Of a stretch of DNA of 64,000 bases, positions 17,905 to 25,121 are shown piece by piece. Source of the stretch: Candidatus Methanoperedens sp. (GTDB taxonomy: Archaea; Halobacteriota; Methanosarcinia; Methanosarcinales; Methanoperedenaceae); the NCBI GenBank assembly GCA_027460525.1, contig JAPZAS010000006.1, positions 44,865 through 108,864 on the forward strand, given 5' to 3'. The number at the start of each line of letters is the position of its first letter. The first letter of the stretch is position 1. The position numbers and the translations under genes were made by a program. The notes under the pieces are model-generated. The model was not told the DNA's origin. It saw nothing but the letters and a program-made list of their open reading frames with translations, and did no database searches.

Positions 17905-17926
17905 AAACCTCCGCTTCCTGTGGAAT
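17905..17926 (-). promoter_or_regulatory. Origin recognition box 2, divergent
   Basis: On the minus strand this reads TTCCACAGGAAGCGGAGG. It resembles the crenarchaeal ORB form (TCCACAGGAAACGGAGG) but the final G-run is replaced by TTT. It is a weaker match, called because of its position and orientation next to the other boxes. Confidence 0.5.
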
Positions 17927-17940
17927 TAATATCCTTGACC

Positions 17941-17962
17941 CACCCCATTATTTCGTCTGGAA
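17941..17962 (-). promoter_or_regulatory. Origin recognition box 3
   Basis: On the minus strand this reads TTCCAGACGAAATAATGGGG then TG, sharing the TCCA, GAAATAA and GGGGTG parts with box 1. The dyad half GG is changed to CG. It sits at the left edge of the AT-rich core. Confidence 0.65.
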
Positions 17963-18140
17963 AAAAATAAAATCTAATTTTAAATAATGAAAGATATAAA
18001 TTAAAATCCAATGAGTCATACTTTGTACTTAACTGTATATTAATCTTTCTCTTATTAGTTAATATAAAAATAATGTATAAATAAATCAGATATAAAATTA
18101 ACGTAACATGAAGAAAATCGTAACCCAAAAAAATATAAAA

Positions 18141-18164
18141 TTTCCAGCAGAAATAACAGGGTGG
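18141..18164 (+). promoter_or_regulatory. Origin recognition box 4, opposite orientation
   Basis: On the plus strand this reads TTTCCAGCAGAAATAACAGG then GTGG, matching box 3 at TTCCAG, GAAATAA and GGGTG. It lies to the right of the AT-rich core and points away from the other three, giving the inverted arrangement expected of an origin. Confidence 0.6.
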
Positions 18165-18179
18165 GTAAACCGTCAAATA

Positions 18180-18464
18180 TTACGATCTATCCACAGGAAT
18201 AGACTCTAGCCTGCTGGACAGCCCCCAGACGAGGGTTCGTGTGTGAATAGGGACGTTGGGATCGTTGCCTATATCATCAAGGTTGGAAATTACCATTGCG
18301 GCTCTTACTGACAGGGGTTCTTTTTCATTTGAGAGTATTTTTTTGATGTTATCAGCTGTGCGCCTTATATTCCTTGGGACAGAATCATCCGTGCTTATCC
18401 TGTCAAGCACATCAATGCACTGTCGTATGACCTCGCTGGGATTTTCGGGCACAGTTATCACCAA
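18180..18464 (-). CDS. UPF0147 family protein
   Basis: A 94-residue helical protein of the archaea-specific UPF0147 family. Typical features are an N-terminal helix (NPSEVIRQCIDVLDRISTDDSVPRN split by a conserved VPRN), RRTADNIKKIL, and the C-terminal NDPNVPIHTRTLVWGLSS. The family is small, conserved across euryarchaea and of unknown function. It sits at the right edge of the putative origin. No paralogue is seen in the window. Confidence 0.92.
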   Translation of the reverse strand: MVITVPENPSEVIRQCIDVLDRISTDDSVPRNIRRTADNIKKILSNEKEPLSVRAAMVISNLDDIGNDPNVPIHTRTLVWGLSSRLESIPVDRS

Positions 18465-18545
18465 TTATTATAAAACAAAAGGGGCATATTTAGGTAGGCG
18501 CATATTTAAGTTATTGTAACAAAAGACTTTCGGTTTGGTGAATAC

Positions 18546-18941
18546 ATGTCGGGCAAAGAAGATGAAAAAATACAGAAAATCACAAAACTGCTTGAAAGAG
18601 GCGGGACTATGCTGGCAAGCCACCATGAATGCGGGGCGCCAATGTTTCGGTATCAGGGGAAAACAGTCTGTCCTGTGTGCGATTTCCAGGAAGAGGAAAA
18701 AAAAGCTGACCAGGGACATAAAAAGGACAAAAAAGAGCCAGAACCCCCTTCATCGCTAAAACCGCAAGCAGCGCAAGAAGGCGAGTACCAGACGATTAAC
18801 AGGATAATTTCGAATAAAATACACGCTGTTGCTATGAATCTTGAAGCTGAGACCGACCTTGCGCGCGTCAAGGACAGGATGGAGTGCATAGAGCGGGGCA
18901 TCAGGATCTTGAAATTGCTCAAGGAAGAAAAAGAAGGCTAG
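18546..18941 (+). CDS. Sjogren syndrome/scleroderma autoantigen 1-like zinc-ribbon protein
   Basis: A 131-residue protein with a zinc-ribbon N-terminal part (GGTMLASHHECGAPMFR then KTVCPVCDF). This matches the archaeal version of the autoantigen p27 family, which normally has two C-x2-C knuckles. Here the first knuckle is H-E-C, so one Cys is replaced by His or missing. A Lys/Glu/Pro-rich linker (KKDKKEPEPP) follows, then a helical C-terminal segment (NRIISNKIHAVAMNLEAE). Function of the family is unclear; a role linked to chromosome segregation or translation has been suggested for related proteins. It overlaps the convergent rsm22 gene by four bases. Confidence 0.82.
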   Translation: MSGKEDEKIQKITKLLERGGTMLASHHECGAPMFRYQGKTVCPVCDFQEEEKKADQGHKKDKKEPEPPSSLKPQAAQEGEYQTINRIISNKIHAVAMNLEAETDLARVKDRMECIERGIRILKLLKEEKEG

Positions 18942-20425
18942 CCCGCAGGTTTGACCAGGGTATTTCGCATGATCAGGAGATTGTATGAAGACAGCGCCCT
19001 GTTCTCTCTCACAAGGGTACCGTATATCTCAACTATGTCGCCATATCCTGCTTCAAAGAGTTTCTTATTCCCCTCGCTTATGTGGTAAGCAGGCAGCACA
19101 GCATAGCATGGGTCGGAAGCGGTACCATCGCATACCTTGAATACATAAGTTTTTTCATCTCCAAGATTTCCTGACATGACAGAAACAACAACATTAACCC
19201 TCTTCTCAATGTGTTTTTCCAGGTTGGCAAGCCGCACGAATTTTCCCTTCGCCCGGTACGCATGTTTTGCCATGCCGTCTTTTCTCAGTATCACAGATGA
19301 GAATTTCATGTCTGTATTTATGTATCTGTAAGATTCCGCGGTTCTTGCTATCCTTTCCATAAAACCCGGAACCGCGATATCGCCGAGCTCCTGAAAACTC
19401 CAGCAGTTCTCTCCCCGGCATCCTATGCCCCAGATGAAAGTGCACGGGCTGTAGATGGTAAACCCCTTCTTGGTGAGGGCGTGCTGGGTAAGCCTGAGGG
19501 CGCTTGAAGTCTCAAGTTCGGCAGGTTCGATAATGATAATTGTGGGGTTCTTGCTACCCGAAGCGAGCCGCTCCACCACAGATGCACGCTCCCGTGGTGC
19601 GGCGCTCATCTCTGCAAGTACGTTTGAGAAGATTATAAAATCTGTCTCCTCCGGAACCTGCGCAGTTTCAAGAGGGGCATGAACAGGTTCGTTTATAGTG
19701 ATATTGGCATTTTCCGCGGCAGAACCCGAGAGATAGAGGGAGGTCAGCTCCTTATAGCAATTGATATTCTCCTGCTCCTGCTCGATTGAGGCAAACCTGA
19801 TATTCAATTTTACATCAATGCCCTTCTTTGAATAAATGCCAAGCAATTTGTGGAGGAAATCGAGAGTGCTGAGTGTTATCGTGCCCGGACCTGAGCCGAC
19901 ATCAAGAAAGCTCATTTTGTTTGTGAGCAATCCTTTTTCGAGGAGCTCGAGCAGCAAATACTGGAACTGGCAGAAATAAACAGGAAAATGATAGAGCAGA
20001 TAAGAAATAATCCTGATTCCGGGATACTGTGAATCTCCCTTCCTTTTCCAGTACTCTTCCTTCTGCCTTACGATATTTTCACGAATGAGCTGCGCAGTCT
20101 TGCCGGTGTGCCAGTTTTTCCCGCAGGAGCGCTCGATATAGGATTCGATCAATTTTTCGATATGCGCGGGCAATTGCGGTTTTTTAAATGATTTCTCAAG
20201 TTCCCTGATGACTGAATCATCAGCAGGGAGCGGGGACTTCACGAGTTTGGTGCATTTATAGCGTGAATCGCAGAAGAGGTCGAGGTCGTAAAGGTGAGGT
20301 TTTAAAATCTCGTAGAGTTCTTTTTCTTCATATTTTTTGCTAAGATATAGGTTCATCTCAGAGAGCGCAAACTCGGCGCGGGAGGAGGCGAGGTATCTGG
20401 CGAGGGAGAGGATTTCGTCAGGCAT
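18938..20425 (-). CDS. Rsm22-like rRNA-associated methyltransferase fused to a C-terminal OB-like domain
   Basis: A 495-residue protein of the Rsm22 family, linked to small-subunit ribosome assembly. The SAM motif is FLDVGSGPGTITLSTLDFL near residue 180, followed by IRFASIEQEQEN and FIIFSNVLAEM. The conserved family Cys block is YSPCTFIWGIGCRGENCWSF, a likely zinc or Fe-S site. The last roughly 95 residues (RLANLEKHIEKRVNVVVSVM, then DIVEIYGTLVRENRAL) look like an OB-fold nucleic-acid-binding domain, an addition to the core. Start at the ATG at 20425 (MPDEILSLARYLASSRAEF). A mutated copy of this 5' end lies at 20825-20878, showing local duplication. Confidence 0.82.
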   Translation of the reverse strand: MPDEILSLARYLASSRAEFALSEMNLYLSKKYEEKELYEILKPHLYDLDLFCDSRYKCTKLVKSPLPADDSVIRELEKSFKKPQLPAHIEKLIESYIERSCGKNWHTGKTAQLIRENIVRQKEEYWKRKGDSQYPGIRIISYLLYHFPVYFCQFQYLLLELLEKGLLTNKMSFLDVGSGPGTITLSTLDFLHKLLGIYSKKGIDVKLNIRFASIEQEQENINCYKELTSLYLSGSAAENANITINEPVHAPLETAQVPEETDFIIFSNVLAEMSAAPRERASVVERLASGSKNPTIIIIEPAELETSSALRLTQHALTKKGFTIYSPCTFIWGIGCRGENCWSFQELGDIAVPGFMERIARTAESYRYINTDMKFSSVILRKDGMAKHAYRAKGKFVRLANLEKHIEKRVNVVVSVMSGNLGDEKTYVFKVCDGTASDPCYAVLPAYHISEGNKKLFEAGYGDIVEIYGTLVRENRALSSYNLLIMRNTLVKPAG

Positions 20426-20428
20426 AGT

Positions 20429-20545
20429 TCAAGAGCCCAATTTTCTGATTCGAACCGCTCCATGCGTAAAGAGGATGATATGACCATCTTTCCTGAGACG
20501 CTCCACAATTGGATTGTCTACATTCTCATCCGCCAGAAACTTCAT
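20429..20545 (-). pseudogene. Truncated DUF5615 PIN-like toxin remnant
   Basis: 38 codons that start MKFLADENVDNPIVERLRKD, the highly characteristic N-terminus of DUF5615 PIN-like toxins, with the first acidic residues D6 and E7. It then ends after GHIILFTHGAVRIRKLGS. Full-length members are about 110-120 residues, so about two thirds is missing. It overlaps the DUF433 gene by 20 bases, in the order antitoxin then toxin, as in functional modules. Its end abuts the rsm22 start, so the toxin was probably cut off by the rearrangement that duplicated the rsm22 5' end. Confidence 0.8.
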
Positions 20546-20777
20546 GGACAGCCTCCGGTTGAGGATAGACTACATCAGCTCGCAATGCCTCGGCTGCAAA
20601 AGCCAAAGCTGCGTGAATCGCTTTTCGTGTCAGCCGGGGGTGAGCTTCAAGTATTTGCTCAATCGTCTCGCCAGCGGCGAGCTTCTCAAGGATGAGTTCT
20701 ACCGTAATACGCGTGCCGGCTATGACTGGTTTGCCCATCATAATCCTGGGGTCTGACTGGATGATGCCTTTGTACAT
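20526..20777 (-). CDS. DUF433 antitoxin-like protein
   Basis: An 83-residue DUF433 protein, with the diagnostic SDPRIMMGKPVIAGTRITVE and ILEKLAAGETIEQILEAHPR. It usually acts as the antitoxin of a DUF5615 PIN-like toxin and contains a helix-turn-helix-like fold that could bind its own promoter. Its toxin partner here is reduced to 38 codons, so the protein is likely an orphan antitoxin that might still neutralise a related toxin elsewhere. The C-terminal part (EALRADVVYPQPEAVHEVSGG) is a little longer than the core. Confidence 0.9.
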   Translation of the reverse strand: MYKGIIQSDPRIMMGKPVIAGTRITVELILEKLAAGETIEQILEAHPRLTRKAIHAALAFAAEALRADVVYPQPEAVHEVSGG

Positions 20778-20824
20778 TATTTCACCTTATGATTTTATGA
20801 TTTAAGTAATTTATAGGCTTTTGG

Positions 20825-20878
20825 TTCGGCGCGGGAGGAGGCGAGATATTTTGCGAGGGAGAGGGGTTCGGAGGTCAT
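20825..20878 (-). repeat. Degenerate copy of the rsm22 5' end
   Basis: On the minus strand these bases read MTSEPLSLAKYLASSRAEP, compared with the real rsm22 start MPDEILSLARYLASSRAEF. The identical stretch GGCGCGGGAGGAGGCGAG appears in both on the plus strand. It lies 400 bases from the original and flanks the truncated toxin-antitoxin genes on the other side, so the DUF433/DUF5615 fragment lies between two copies. This is a direct record of a duplication or insertion. Confidence 0.8.
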
Positions 20879-20917
20879 GGGTCGCTAGACGAAGAATAAA
20901 ACGAACCGCAGATGAAG

Positions 20918-20977
20918 GCGCCCAGAGTCACGCCTCTGGAGGGCGTGTACACGTATTGCTTCGCAATACGTGGGCGC
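20918..20977. repeat. Compound inverted repeat able to fold as a branched structure
   Basis: GCGCCCA (20918-20924) pairs with TGGGCGC (20971-20977). Inside it, CACGCC/GGCGTG (20929-20934 and 20942-20947) forms one hairpin, and the 10-bp CACGTATTGC/GCAATACGTG (20950-20959 and 20963-20972) forms another with a three-base loop. An alternative CCAGAG/CTCTGG stem competes with the first. It is GC-rich compared with its surroundings and lies in a gene-free strip with ACCCGCAGGGT next to it. It could be an interspersed repeat or a structured RNA element. Confidence 0.55.
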
Positions 20978-21050
20978 GGAGTCGAGAACCCGCAGGGTTT
21001 CGGCATTGATGAACGCAGATTTATTGAATTGGTTTGTAAAAACATGAAGT

Positions 21051-21239
21051 TCATTTAAACCCTTCACTACAAGTAAGCCATCTGGCCATCCGCTTTTCTA
21101 CCTCTTCATGAGGTATCCCTTTACCTTCGTCAAGTTCCTTCAAACCAACATCAACTTGCCGTTTGAAAAATAACTCTTCAATTTTAGCATCGGGAATCTC
21201 TTCGGAGAGGGTTTTTATCATCTTTGACTTTGTGTTCAT
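21051..21239 (-). CDS. RelB/StbD-like orphan antitoxin
   Basis: A 62-residue protein with the antitoxin-type C-terminal motif KRQVDVGLKELDEGKGIPHEEVEKRMARWL. The GIPHEEV-KR-ARW pattern is typical of small proteins that pair with RelE/ParE toxins. The N-terminal part (TLSEEIPDAKIEELFF) is helical. No RelE/ParE frame follows downstream: the next 170 bases hold the compound inverted repeat and no ORF with toxin motifs. It therefore appears orphaned. It is one of three adjacent antitoxin-type genes here that have no complete toxin. Confidence 0.75.
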   Translation of the reverse strand: MNTKSKMIKTLSEEIPDAKIEELFFKRQVDVGLKELDEGKGIPHEEVEKRMARWLTCSEGFK

Positions 21240-21317
21240 GTGTTTTTATTGGTTGCTATATTATTGGTTAGAACCATATTGATATTTGACCTAGCGTTAA
21301 GATTGGTATTCCTGCCA

Positions 21318-21539
21318 CTAAGCAATCGCCGCTTCCCTCACTTTATTGACATGCACATCGAGGTTTTTAATCATATGCTGTATCATATCAACAGCATTCT
21401 CTTCAAAATAGACTTCATGGCACTGTGAACAAATCCATGCCGGTACATCATCAATCAATAAATGATAACCTGTTCCATTCAGCGTATAGGTGTTTTTCCC
21501 TTTTTTCATGTCTCCACCACAAAAATGACATTGCATCAT
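21318..21539 (-). CDS. YgiT-type zinc-finger protein (MqsA-like antitoxin)
   Basis: A 73-residue protein with two zinc knuckles, CHFCGGDM and CSQCHEVYFEE, in the arrangement of the N-terminal MqsA/YgiT domain. The HTH domain of full MqsA is absent, as in the short archaeal form. The usual partner (a MqsR or DUF4258 toxin) is normally directly upstream, but here the upstream gene is the phosphoglycolate phosphatase, with a four-base ATGA overlap. The gene is therefore orphaned, but coupled to a housekeeping gene, which may keep it expressed. Confidence 0.88.
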   Translation of the reverse strand: MMQCHFCGGDMKKGKNTYTLNGTGYHLLIDDVPAWICSQCHEVYFEENAVDMIQHMIKNLDVHVNKVREAAIA

Positions 21540-22210
21540 CTTATTTCCCCTCTCTCCCTCAGATACCGCACCGCCTCCGCCACCCCCGCCCCATGCTCAC
21601 CCTCCGTAACCATATCCGCAACCTTCTTCAATTCAGGATGCGCATTCCCCACAGCTACACCAAAACCAGAGGCTTTCAGCATCTCGATATCATTGGGCGA
21701 ATCTCCAATAGCCACAAAATCCTTGGAACTGAGGTTCATCAGTTTGGCGATGCGCTTTAGTCCTGTGCCTTTATTGATCTTTTTACTCTTGATATGCACG
21801 GCAAAACCCGTATCCACTATCTCAATCTCCTGATACTCTTTCAAAAGTTCTCTTGCTTTCTCAACATCAAAATTCCGCCGCAATCCAATCTCGGTTTTCC
21901 TGTTTTCAGGGTCAAGCCTCTCAAGAGCGAAATGCTTTTTTAGGAACTCAAAAGCATCCTCGCACTCCTTTATATGCGTGGTATCGTATTCGACTGTGCC
22001 GCACTCCACCACGCCCCCGTTCTCGGCAATCACTATTCCTCCGGTTCCCACAAGTTTTGAGACCGCCCTCGCAAAACACAGCACATTCCCGGTAGCTATC
22101 ACCACAGGCACATGCAGGCTTCGCAGTGCCTCAACCGCCCTGCAGTCAAGGCTCCTGTCCGCAAAGGTAATAGTCCCGTCAACGTCCACTGCGATTGCAT
22201 TGAATTCCAC
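21536..22210 (-). CDS. Archaeal phosphoglycolate phosphatase (HAD family)
   Basis: A 224-residue HAD phosphatase of the archaeal PGP/sucrose-phosphatase-like subfamily. It removes phosphate from 2-phosphoglycolate. Motif I is AVDVDGTITFAD (catalytic Asp pair), motif II is VVIATGN, motif III is the Lys in INKGTGLKRI, and motif IV is FVAIGDSPNDIEML. The cap domain is the C2-type inserted after motif II (from IAENGGVVECG). The gene's stop overlaps the YgiT-type gene by four bases. It is not in an operon with the preceding fae gene. Confidence 0.93.
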   Translation of the reverse strand: MEFNAIAVDVDGTITFADRSLDCRAVEALRSLHVPVVIATGNVLCFARAVSKLVGTGGIVIAENGGVVECGTVEYDTTHIKECEDAFEFLKKHFALERLDPENRKTEIGLRRNFDVEKARELLKEYQEIEIVDTGFAVHIKSKKINKGTGLKRIAKLMNLSSKDFVAIGDSPNDIEMLKASGFGVAVGNAHPELKKVADMVTEGEHGAGVAEAVRYLRERGEIR

Positions 22211-22248
22211 AAGTATGAACTTCCTTCTCTGAGTTTTAAAAAAATAGG

Positions 22249-22752
22249 CTAAGCGAAGGGATGTTTAGCAGAATCCTTTCTTGCGAGGGCTTCATTTACA
22301 GAAGGTTCTTTCTCTATCGCTCTTTTTATTGCAAGCTTTGTAGCCTCGTAATTGTAGTCGTATATCTTCTGTTTATCTTCTGCATCCCAGTGGATGAATA
22401 CAGAAACTATGAGCAATAAATCCTCAGCATCATTTTTATTTATTACCCCATCCTCAACACTATCCATAACGGCCTTGGCTACTGCAGCCTGCGCGGGTCC
22501 GAACATGAGTAACGCCTGGTTTGCATTTTTTATCGTTACCTTGTTTATTATAAGCGTAGATGGCTTTGGCTGTAAATTCGGTTCAAGCACAGCAAGAAGA
22601 GGCGTGTGGCCTTCCCTGGGCATTGCAAGCGAGTTCATGAATGCAGTTTCCACGGCACTCCCTTTTGTACCTATCACAAGATCAATATGTGCTACCTCGT
22701 TACCCTCGCCTGTGAGGGCTTCTCCGATCATGCTTTTCACGATGTGTACCAT
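22249..22752 (-). CDS. fae: Formaldehyde-activating enzyme
   Basis: Fae catalyses condensation of formaldehyde with tetrahydromethanopterin to methylene-H4MPT. At 167 residues it is the stand-alone form, not the Fae-Hps fusion. It has the family core GEALTGEGNEVAHIDLVIGTKGS with the catalytic His, a PLLAVLEPNLQPKPSTL segment and the IHWDAEDKQKIYDYNYEATK region. In a methane-oxidising or methanogenic archaeon it would scavenge free formaldehyde or serve pentose-phosphate metabolism. It lies between radA and the phosphatase, all on the minus strand with separate gaps. Confidence 0.95.
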   Translation of the reverse strand: MVHIVKSMIGEALTGEGNEVAHIDLVIGTKGSAVETAFMNSLAMPREGHTPLLAVLEPNLQPKPSTLIINKVTIKNANQALLMFGPAQAAVAKAVMDSVEDGVINKNDAEDLLLIVSVFIHWDAEDKQKIYDYNYEATKLAIKRAIEKEPSVNEALARKDSAKHPFA

Positions 22753-22814
22753 TTAAATCGCCCATTTCACTTAAGCACAAGACTATTTATCGGTTTCGAT
22801 ATCTTGCTTCATTT

Positions 22815-23792
22815 TTAATCCTTAAGCCCTTCCATGGTAACCGAGAATATAGCCTCGCCCTCGGGAAGGTTGGGGGAATCCACCAGTCTTGCTATCCTCT
22901 TTTCTCCCTTGGATTTTCGCAGATATAATCTGAACGTGGCAGTGTGCCCCACGATATGCCCGCCAATGGGCTTTGTGGGGTCTCCGAAGAATGCATCCGG
23001 CTTTGACATCACCTGGTTGGTCACGACTATTGCAGCATTAAACAGGTTTGCGAACTTCATCAGCTCATGCATGTGCTTGTTGAGTTTCTGCTGCCTGTCC
23101 GCAAGCGTGCCGCGCCCCACATATTCAGCCCTGAAATGCGCGGTGAGGGAATCAACCACCAGCAGGCGCACTGGTTTATCCGTGTCTTTTAATTTATTGG
23201 CAAGGTCGCTGGCGGTATCCACCAGCAGTATCTGATGATTTGAATTGTACGCTTTTGCCACATGGATGTTCTTCAGGAACTCCTCGGGGTCGTATTCCAC
23301 CCCTTTTTTAGCCGATAGTCCCAGCACCATCTGTGTAATTCTTTCAGGTCTGAAGGTATTTTCAGTGTCTATTATTATCACCGACCCGGAAAGACCCCCT
23401 TCTTCGGGTGGAAGCTGCACGTTCACAGCCATCTGATGACCCACCTGCGTCTTACCCGAGCCGAACTCGCCGTAGAATTCTGTTATTGCCTGGGTCTCAA
23501 CTCCGCCCCCCATAAGGTCGTCAAATGCCTTGACGCCGAAGCTGAGTTTTCCCACGAGTTTTCGCCGCTCAAGCACCTGGTCGCCTGTCTCAAACCCGCC
23601 CACGTCAGCAGCCTGACGAGCTGCATTTATTATTTTCTGGGCTGTGGACTCGCCGATTTCAGCGATGCTTGCAAGTTCAGACGACGAGGATACTGCTATG
23701 GCTTCGATAGAGCCATAACCTGCTTCCTTAAGTTTTTCTGCTGTCGCGGGACCCACGCCCGGCAAATCTTCCAACCCTTTTCTTTCTACCAT
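22815..23792 (-). CDS. radA: DNA repair and recombination protein RadA
   Basis: The archaeal RecA/Rad51 homologue that forms filaments on ssDNA and drives strand exchange. I start it at 23792 ([21 protein letters not shown]) because GGAGG lies just upstream; the longer frame adds [13 protein letters not shown] from the promoter repeats. A helix-hairpin-helix domain occupies the first 60 residues. Walker A is [15 protein letters not shown] near residue 105, Walker B is [20 protein letters not shown], and the L2/ATP-cap region is [20 protein letters not shown]. It is complete at 325 residues and is followed by fae. The ssDNA-binding protein RPA lies just upstream. Confidence 0.97.
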   Translation of the reverse strand: MVERKGLEDLPGVGPATAEKLKEAGYGSIEAIAVSSSSELASIAEIGESTAQKIINAARQAADVGGFETGDQVLERRKLVGKLSFGVKAFDDLMGGGVETQAITEFYGEFGSGKTQVGHQMAVNVQLPPEEGGLSGSVIIIDTENTFRPERITQMVLGLSAKKGVEYDPEEFLKNIHVAKAYNSNHQILLVDTASDLANKLKDTDKPVRLLVVDSLTAHFRAEYVGRGTLADRQQKLNKHMHELMKFANLFNAAIVVTNQVMSKPDAFFGDPTKPIGGHIVGHTATFRLYLRKSKGEKRIARLVDSPNLPEGEAIFSVTMEGLKD

Positions 23793-23800
23793 GTTTCCTC

Positions 23801-23839
23801 CAGTGCACATTTTATTTGTTCTGGTGCACATTTTATATT
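23801..23839 (-). promoter_or_regulatory. Tandem GTGCAC-ATTTTAT repeats in the radA promoter
   Basis: The 13-base word GTGCACATTTTAT occurs twice, about 21 bases apart, directly upstream of radA. GTGCAC is a palindrome. On the minus strand each copy reads ATAAAATGTGCAC, and the distal copy is extended to TATAAAATG, a good archaeal TATA box. Two operator-like sites overlapping a TATA box suggest regulation of radA by a repressor or activator, perhaps related to DNA damage. Confidence 0.5.
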
Positions 23840-23931
23840 TTCAAATCTTCACGCACGATTATAAACCTTCCCAGAGCGGGGTGAAAGTATTATCAATGAT
23901 AATGATGAACCCCACCATTTCCACTGGAAAA

Positions 23932-25056
23932 TTATTTTCGTATGATGTGGATTCTTGTCCTTGCACCTGCGCTCAGCTCCACTTCTTCATTCCTGCCGGA
24001 TTTTGCATAGGCATCAACAATGCGTATCTCGCTTCCTATATCCAGTTCATTGACCAGCTCTGCATGTTCGCCCCACAGCACCACTTTAATTCTTCCTGAC
24101 TCATCCGAAATATAGATATTCGATACCCTGCTTTTGGTGCCGTCCTTCCTCTCAAATTCCCGGATCTCATCGATTCCTGAGACATGCCCTGCCACGCTGT
24201 AAGCCTGGTTTATTCCTATGTCGGAAACTGGTGTGAGGGTTTCAGAATAGTCAACAAGAATGCTGCTCTTCACGATCCCGCTGCCCGAGCCCAGATTCAG
24301 TTCTGTCTGGTTGCTGAAGGTGTTCTCGCGTGAATAAGCATTCGTTATTTCCACTGTATCCCCTGCGTTAAAACCAGGCGCATCTGCCTTTCCATCCCAG
24401 AGCGTAAGCCTCATCTTGCCTGTATCGTCCCCGAGGGTTACGTTTGTAACTTTTCCGGCACTTCCGTCCTTGCGCGCAAAGGTGCGCATCTTTCCAATAT
24501 CAAGCACCTTGCCAACGATATTCAAGCCAATCATCCCGGGCTTGATTTCACCTATCTTGAGGGGTTTTATGTTCACAGGCACTTCTTTTTCCACATGCTC
24601 GATATTCCCGCCTTTACCTACATTGACCTCAAGCCCGCGCTGCCCCTGTTTGATATATCCTTTCACTTTAAGGCTCTGACCTGCCTTTATATCCCCTATC
24701 TTCACGAGGTCGCAGGCTTCATCCCACAGCGCAGCCCTGATAGAACCGGTGTCGTCTGCAAGCGTTAGATTCACAACGCGACCTGTGGTGTCATTGTCAC
24801 GCGTAAATTCTTTTATGTCGCCGATTGAGATTGCCTTTGCGATAAAGACAACATTGCCCTTATCCTCGCTCATATCCCTGATTTTTACTGTCTCGTTTAA
24901 TCCAAACTCGCTTGCAACGAGCATGGCTGCGGTCTTTGAATCGCAAAGACCGTTCATCATGGTAACTTTCTCTTCTACTTTTGACCTGAATTCGTCAGGC
25001 GTGAGCTTACCTTCAAGCTTTTTGTAAACCTCTTCAATCTCCTCGAAGTCCACCAT
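23932..25056 (-). CDS. Replication protein A-like single-stranded DNA-binding protein
   Basis: A 374-residue protein with three OB folds in tandem, each built on the pattern REFxRxDGSxGRVxNxxxxDDTGxIRxxLWD: residues about 70-150 (IKEFTRDNDTTGRVVNLTLAD), 180-265 (MRTFARKDGSAGKVTNVTLGD) and 285-370 (IREFERKDGTKSRVSNIYISD). No zinc finger is visible, unlike some euryarchaeal RPAs. It protects ssDNA in replication and repair. The N-terminal helical part (EIEEVYKKLEGKLTPDEFRSK) is typical of methanosarcinal RPA. It sits directly upstream of radA on the same strand, linking the two by function. Confidence 0.92.
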   Translation of the reverse strand: MVDFEEIEEVYKKLEGKLTPDEFRSKVEEKVTMMNGLCDSKTAAMLVASEFGLNETVKIRDMSEDKGNVVFIAKAISIGDIKEFTRDNDTTGRVVNLTLADDTGSIRAALWDEACDLVKIGDIKAGQSLKVKGYIKQGQRGLEVNVGKGGNIEHVEKEVPVNIKPLKIGEIKPGMIGLNIVGKVLDIGKMRTFARKDGSAGKVTNVTLGDDTGKMRLTLWDGKADAPGFNAGDTVEITNAYSRENTFSNQTELNLGSGSGIVKSSILVDYSETLTPVSDIGINQAYSVAGHVSGIDEIREFERKDGTKSRVSNIYISDESGRIKVVLWGEHAELVNELDIGSEIRIVDAYAKSGRNEEVELSAGARTRIHIIRK

Positions 25057-25121
25057 GATGTTCTGAAAAGGTTGGTTGAGATAAAAGGTTTATGGTTGCT
25101 ATAATATCCGTGCGGCGGTAA

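Larger units (their letters stand above)
17773..18166. other. Candidate chromosomal replication origin (oriC)
   Basis: The roughly 400-base region between cdc6 and the UPF0147 gene has no convincing coding capacity. It contains three ORB-like elements in minus orientation at the left (17775, 17905, 17941) and one in plus orientation at the right (18141). Between about 17963 and 18140 lies an extremely AT-rich stretch that could be the unwinding element. Inverted ORBs flanking an AT-rich core, beside an orc1/cdc6 gene, is the known architecture of archaeal origins. A 114-codon frame on the minus strand here (17832-18176) has biased low-complexity composition and is rejected. Confidence 0.72.

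Noticed and set aside
17832..18176. 114-codon minus-strand ORF in the cdc6-UPF0147 gap
   Set aside because: Its protein is low-complexity Ile/Leu/Tyr/Phe-rich, with no motif. It covers the AT-rich core and the ORB-like sites of the putative origin.
18180..18205. Fifth origin box (ATCCACAGGAATAG)
   Set aside because: It has the TCCACAGGAA dyad but no G-run, and lies within the UPF0147 coding sequence.
20440..20470. Possible tRNA T-loop (GATTCGAACC)
   Set aside because: It lies inside the truncated DUF5615 reading frame and no acceptor or anticodon stem surrounds it.
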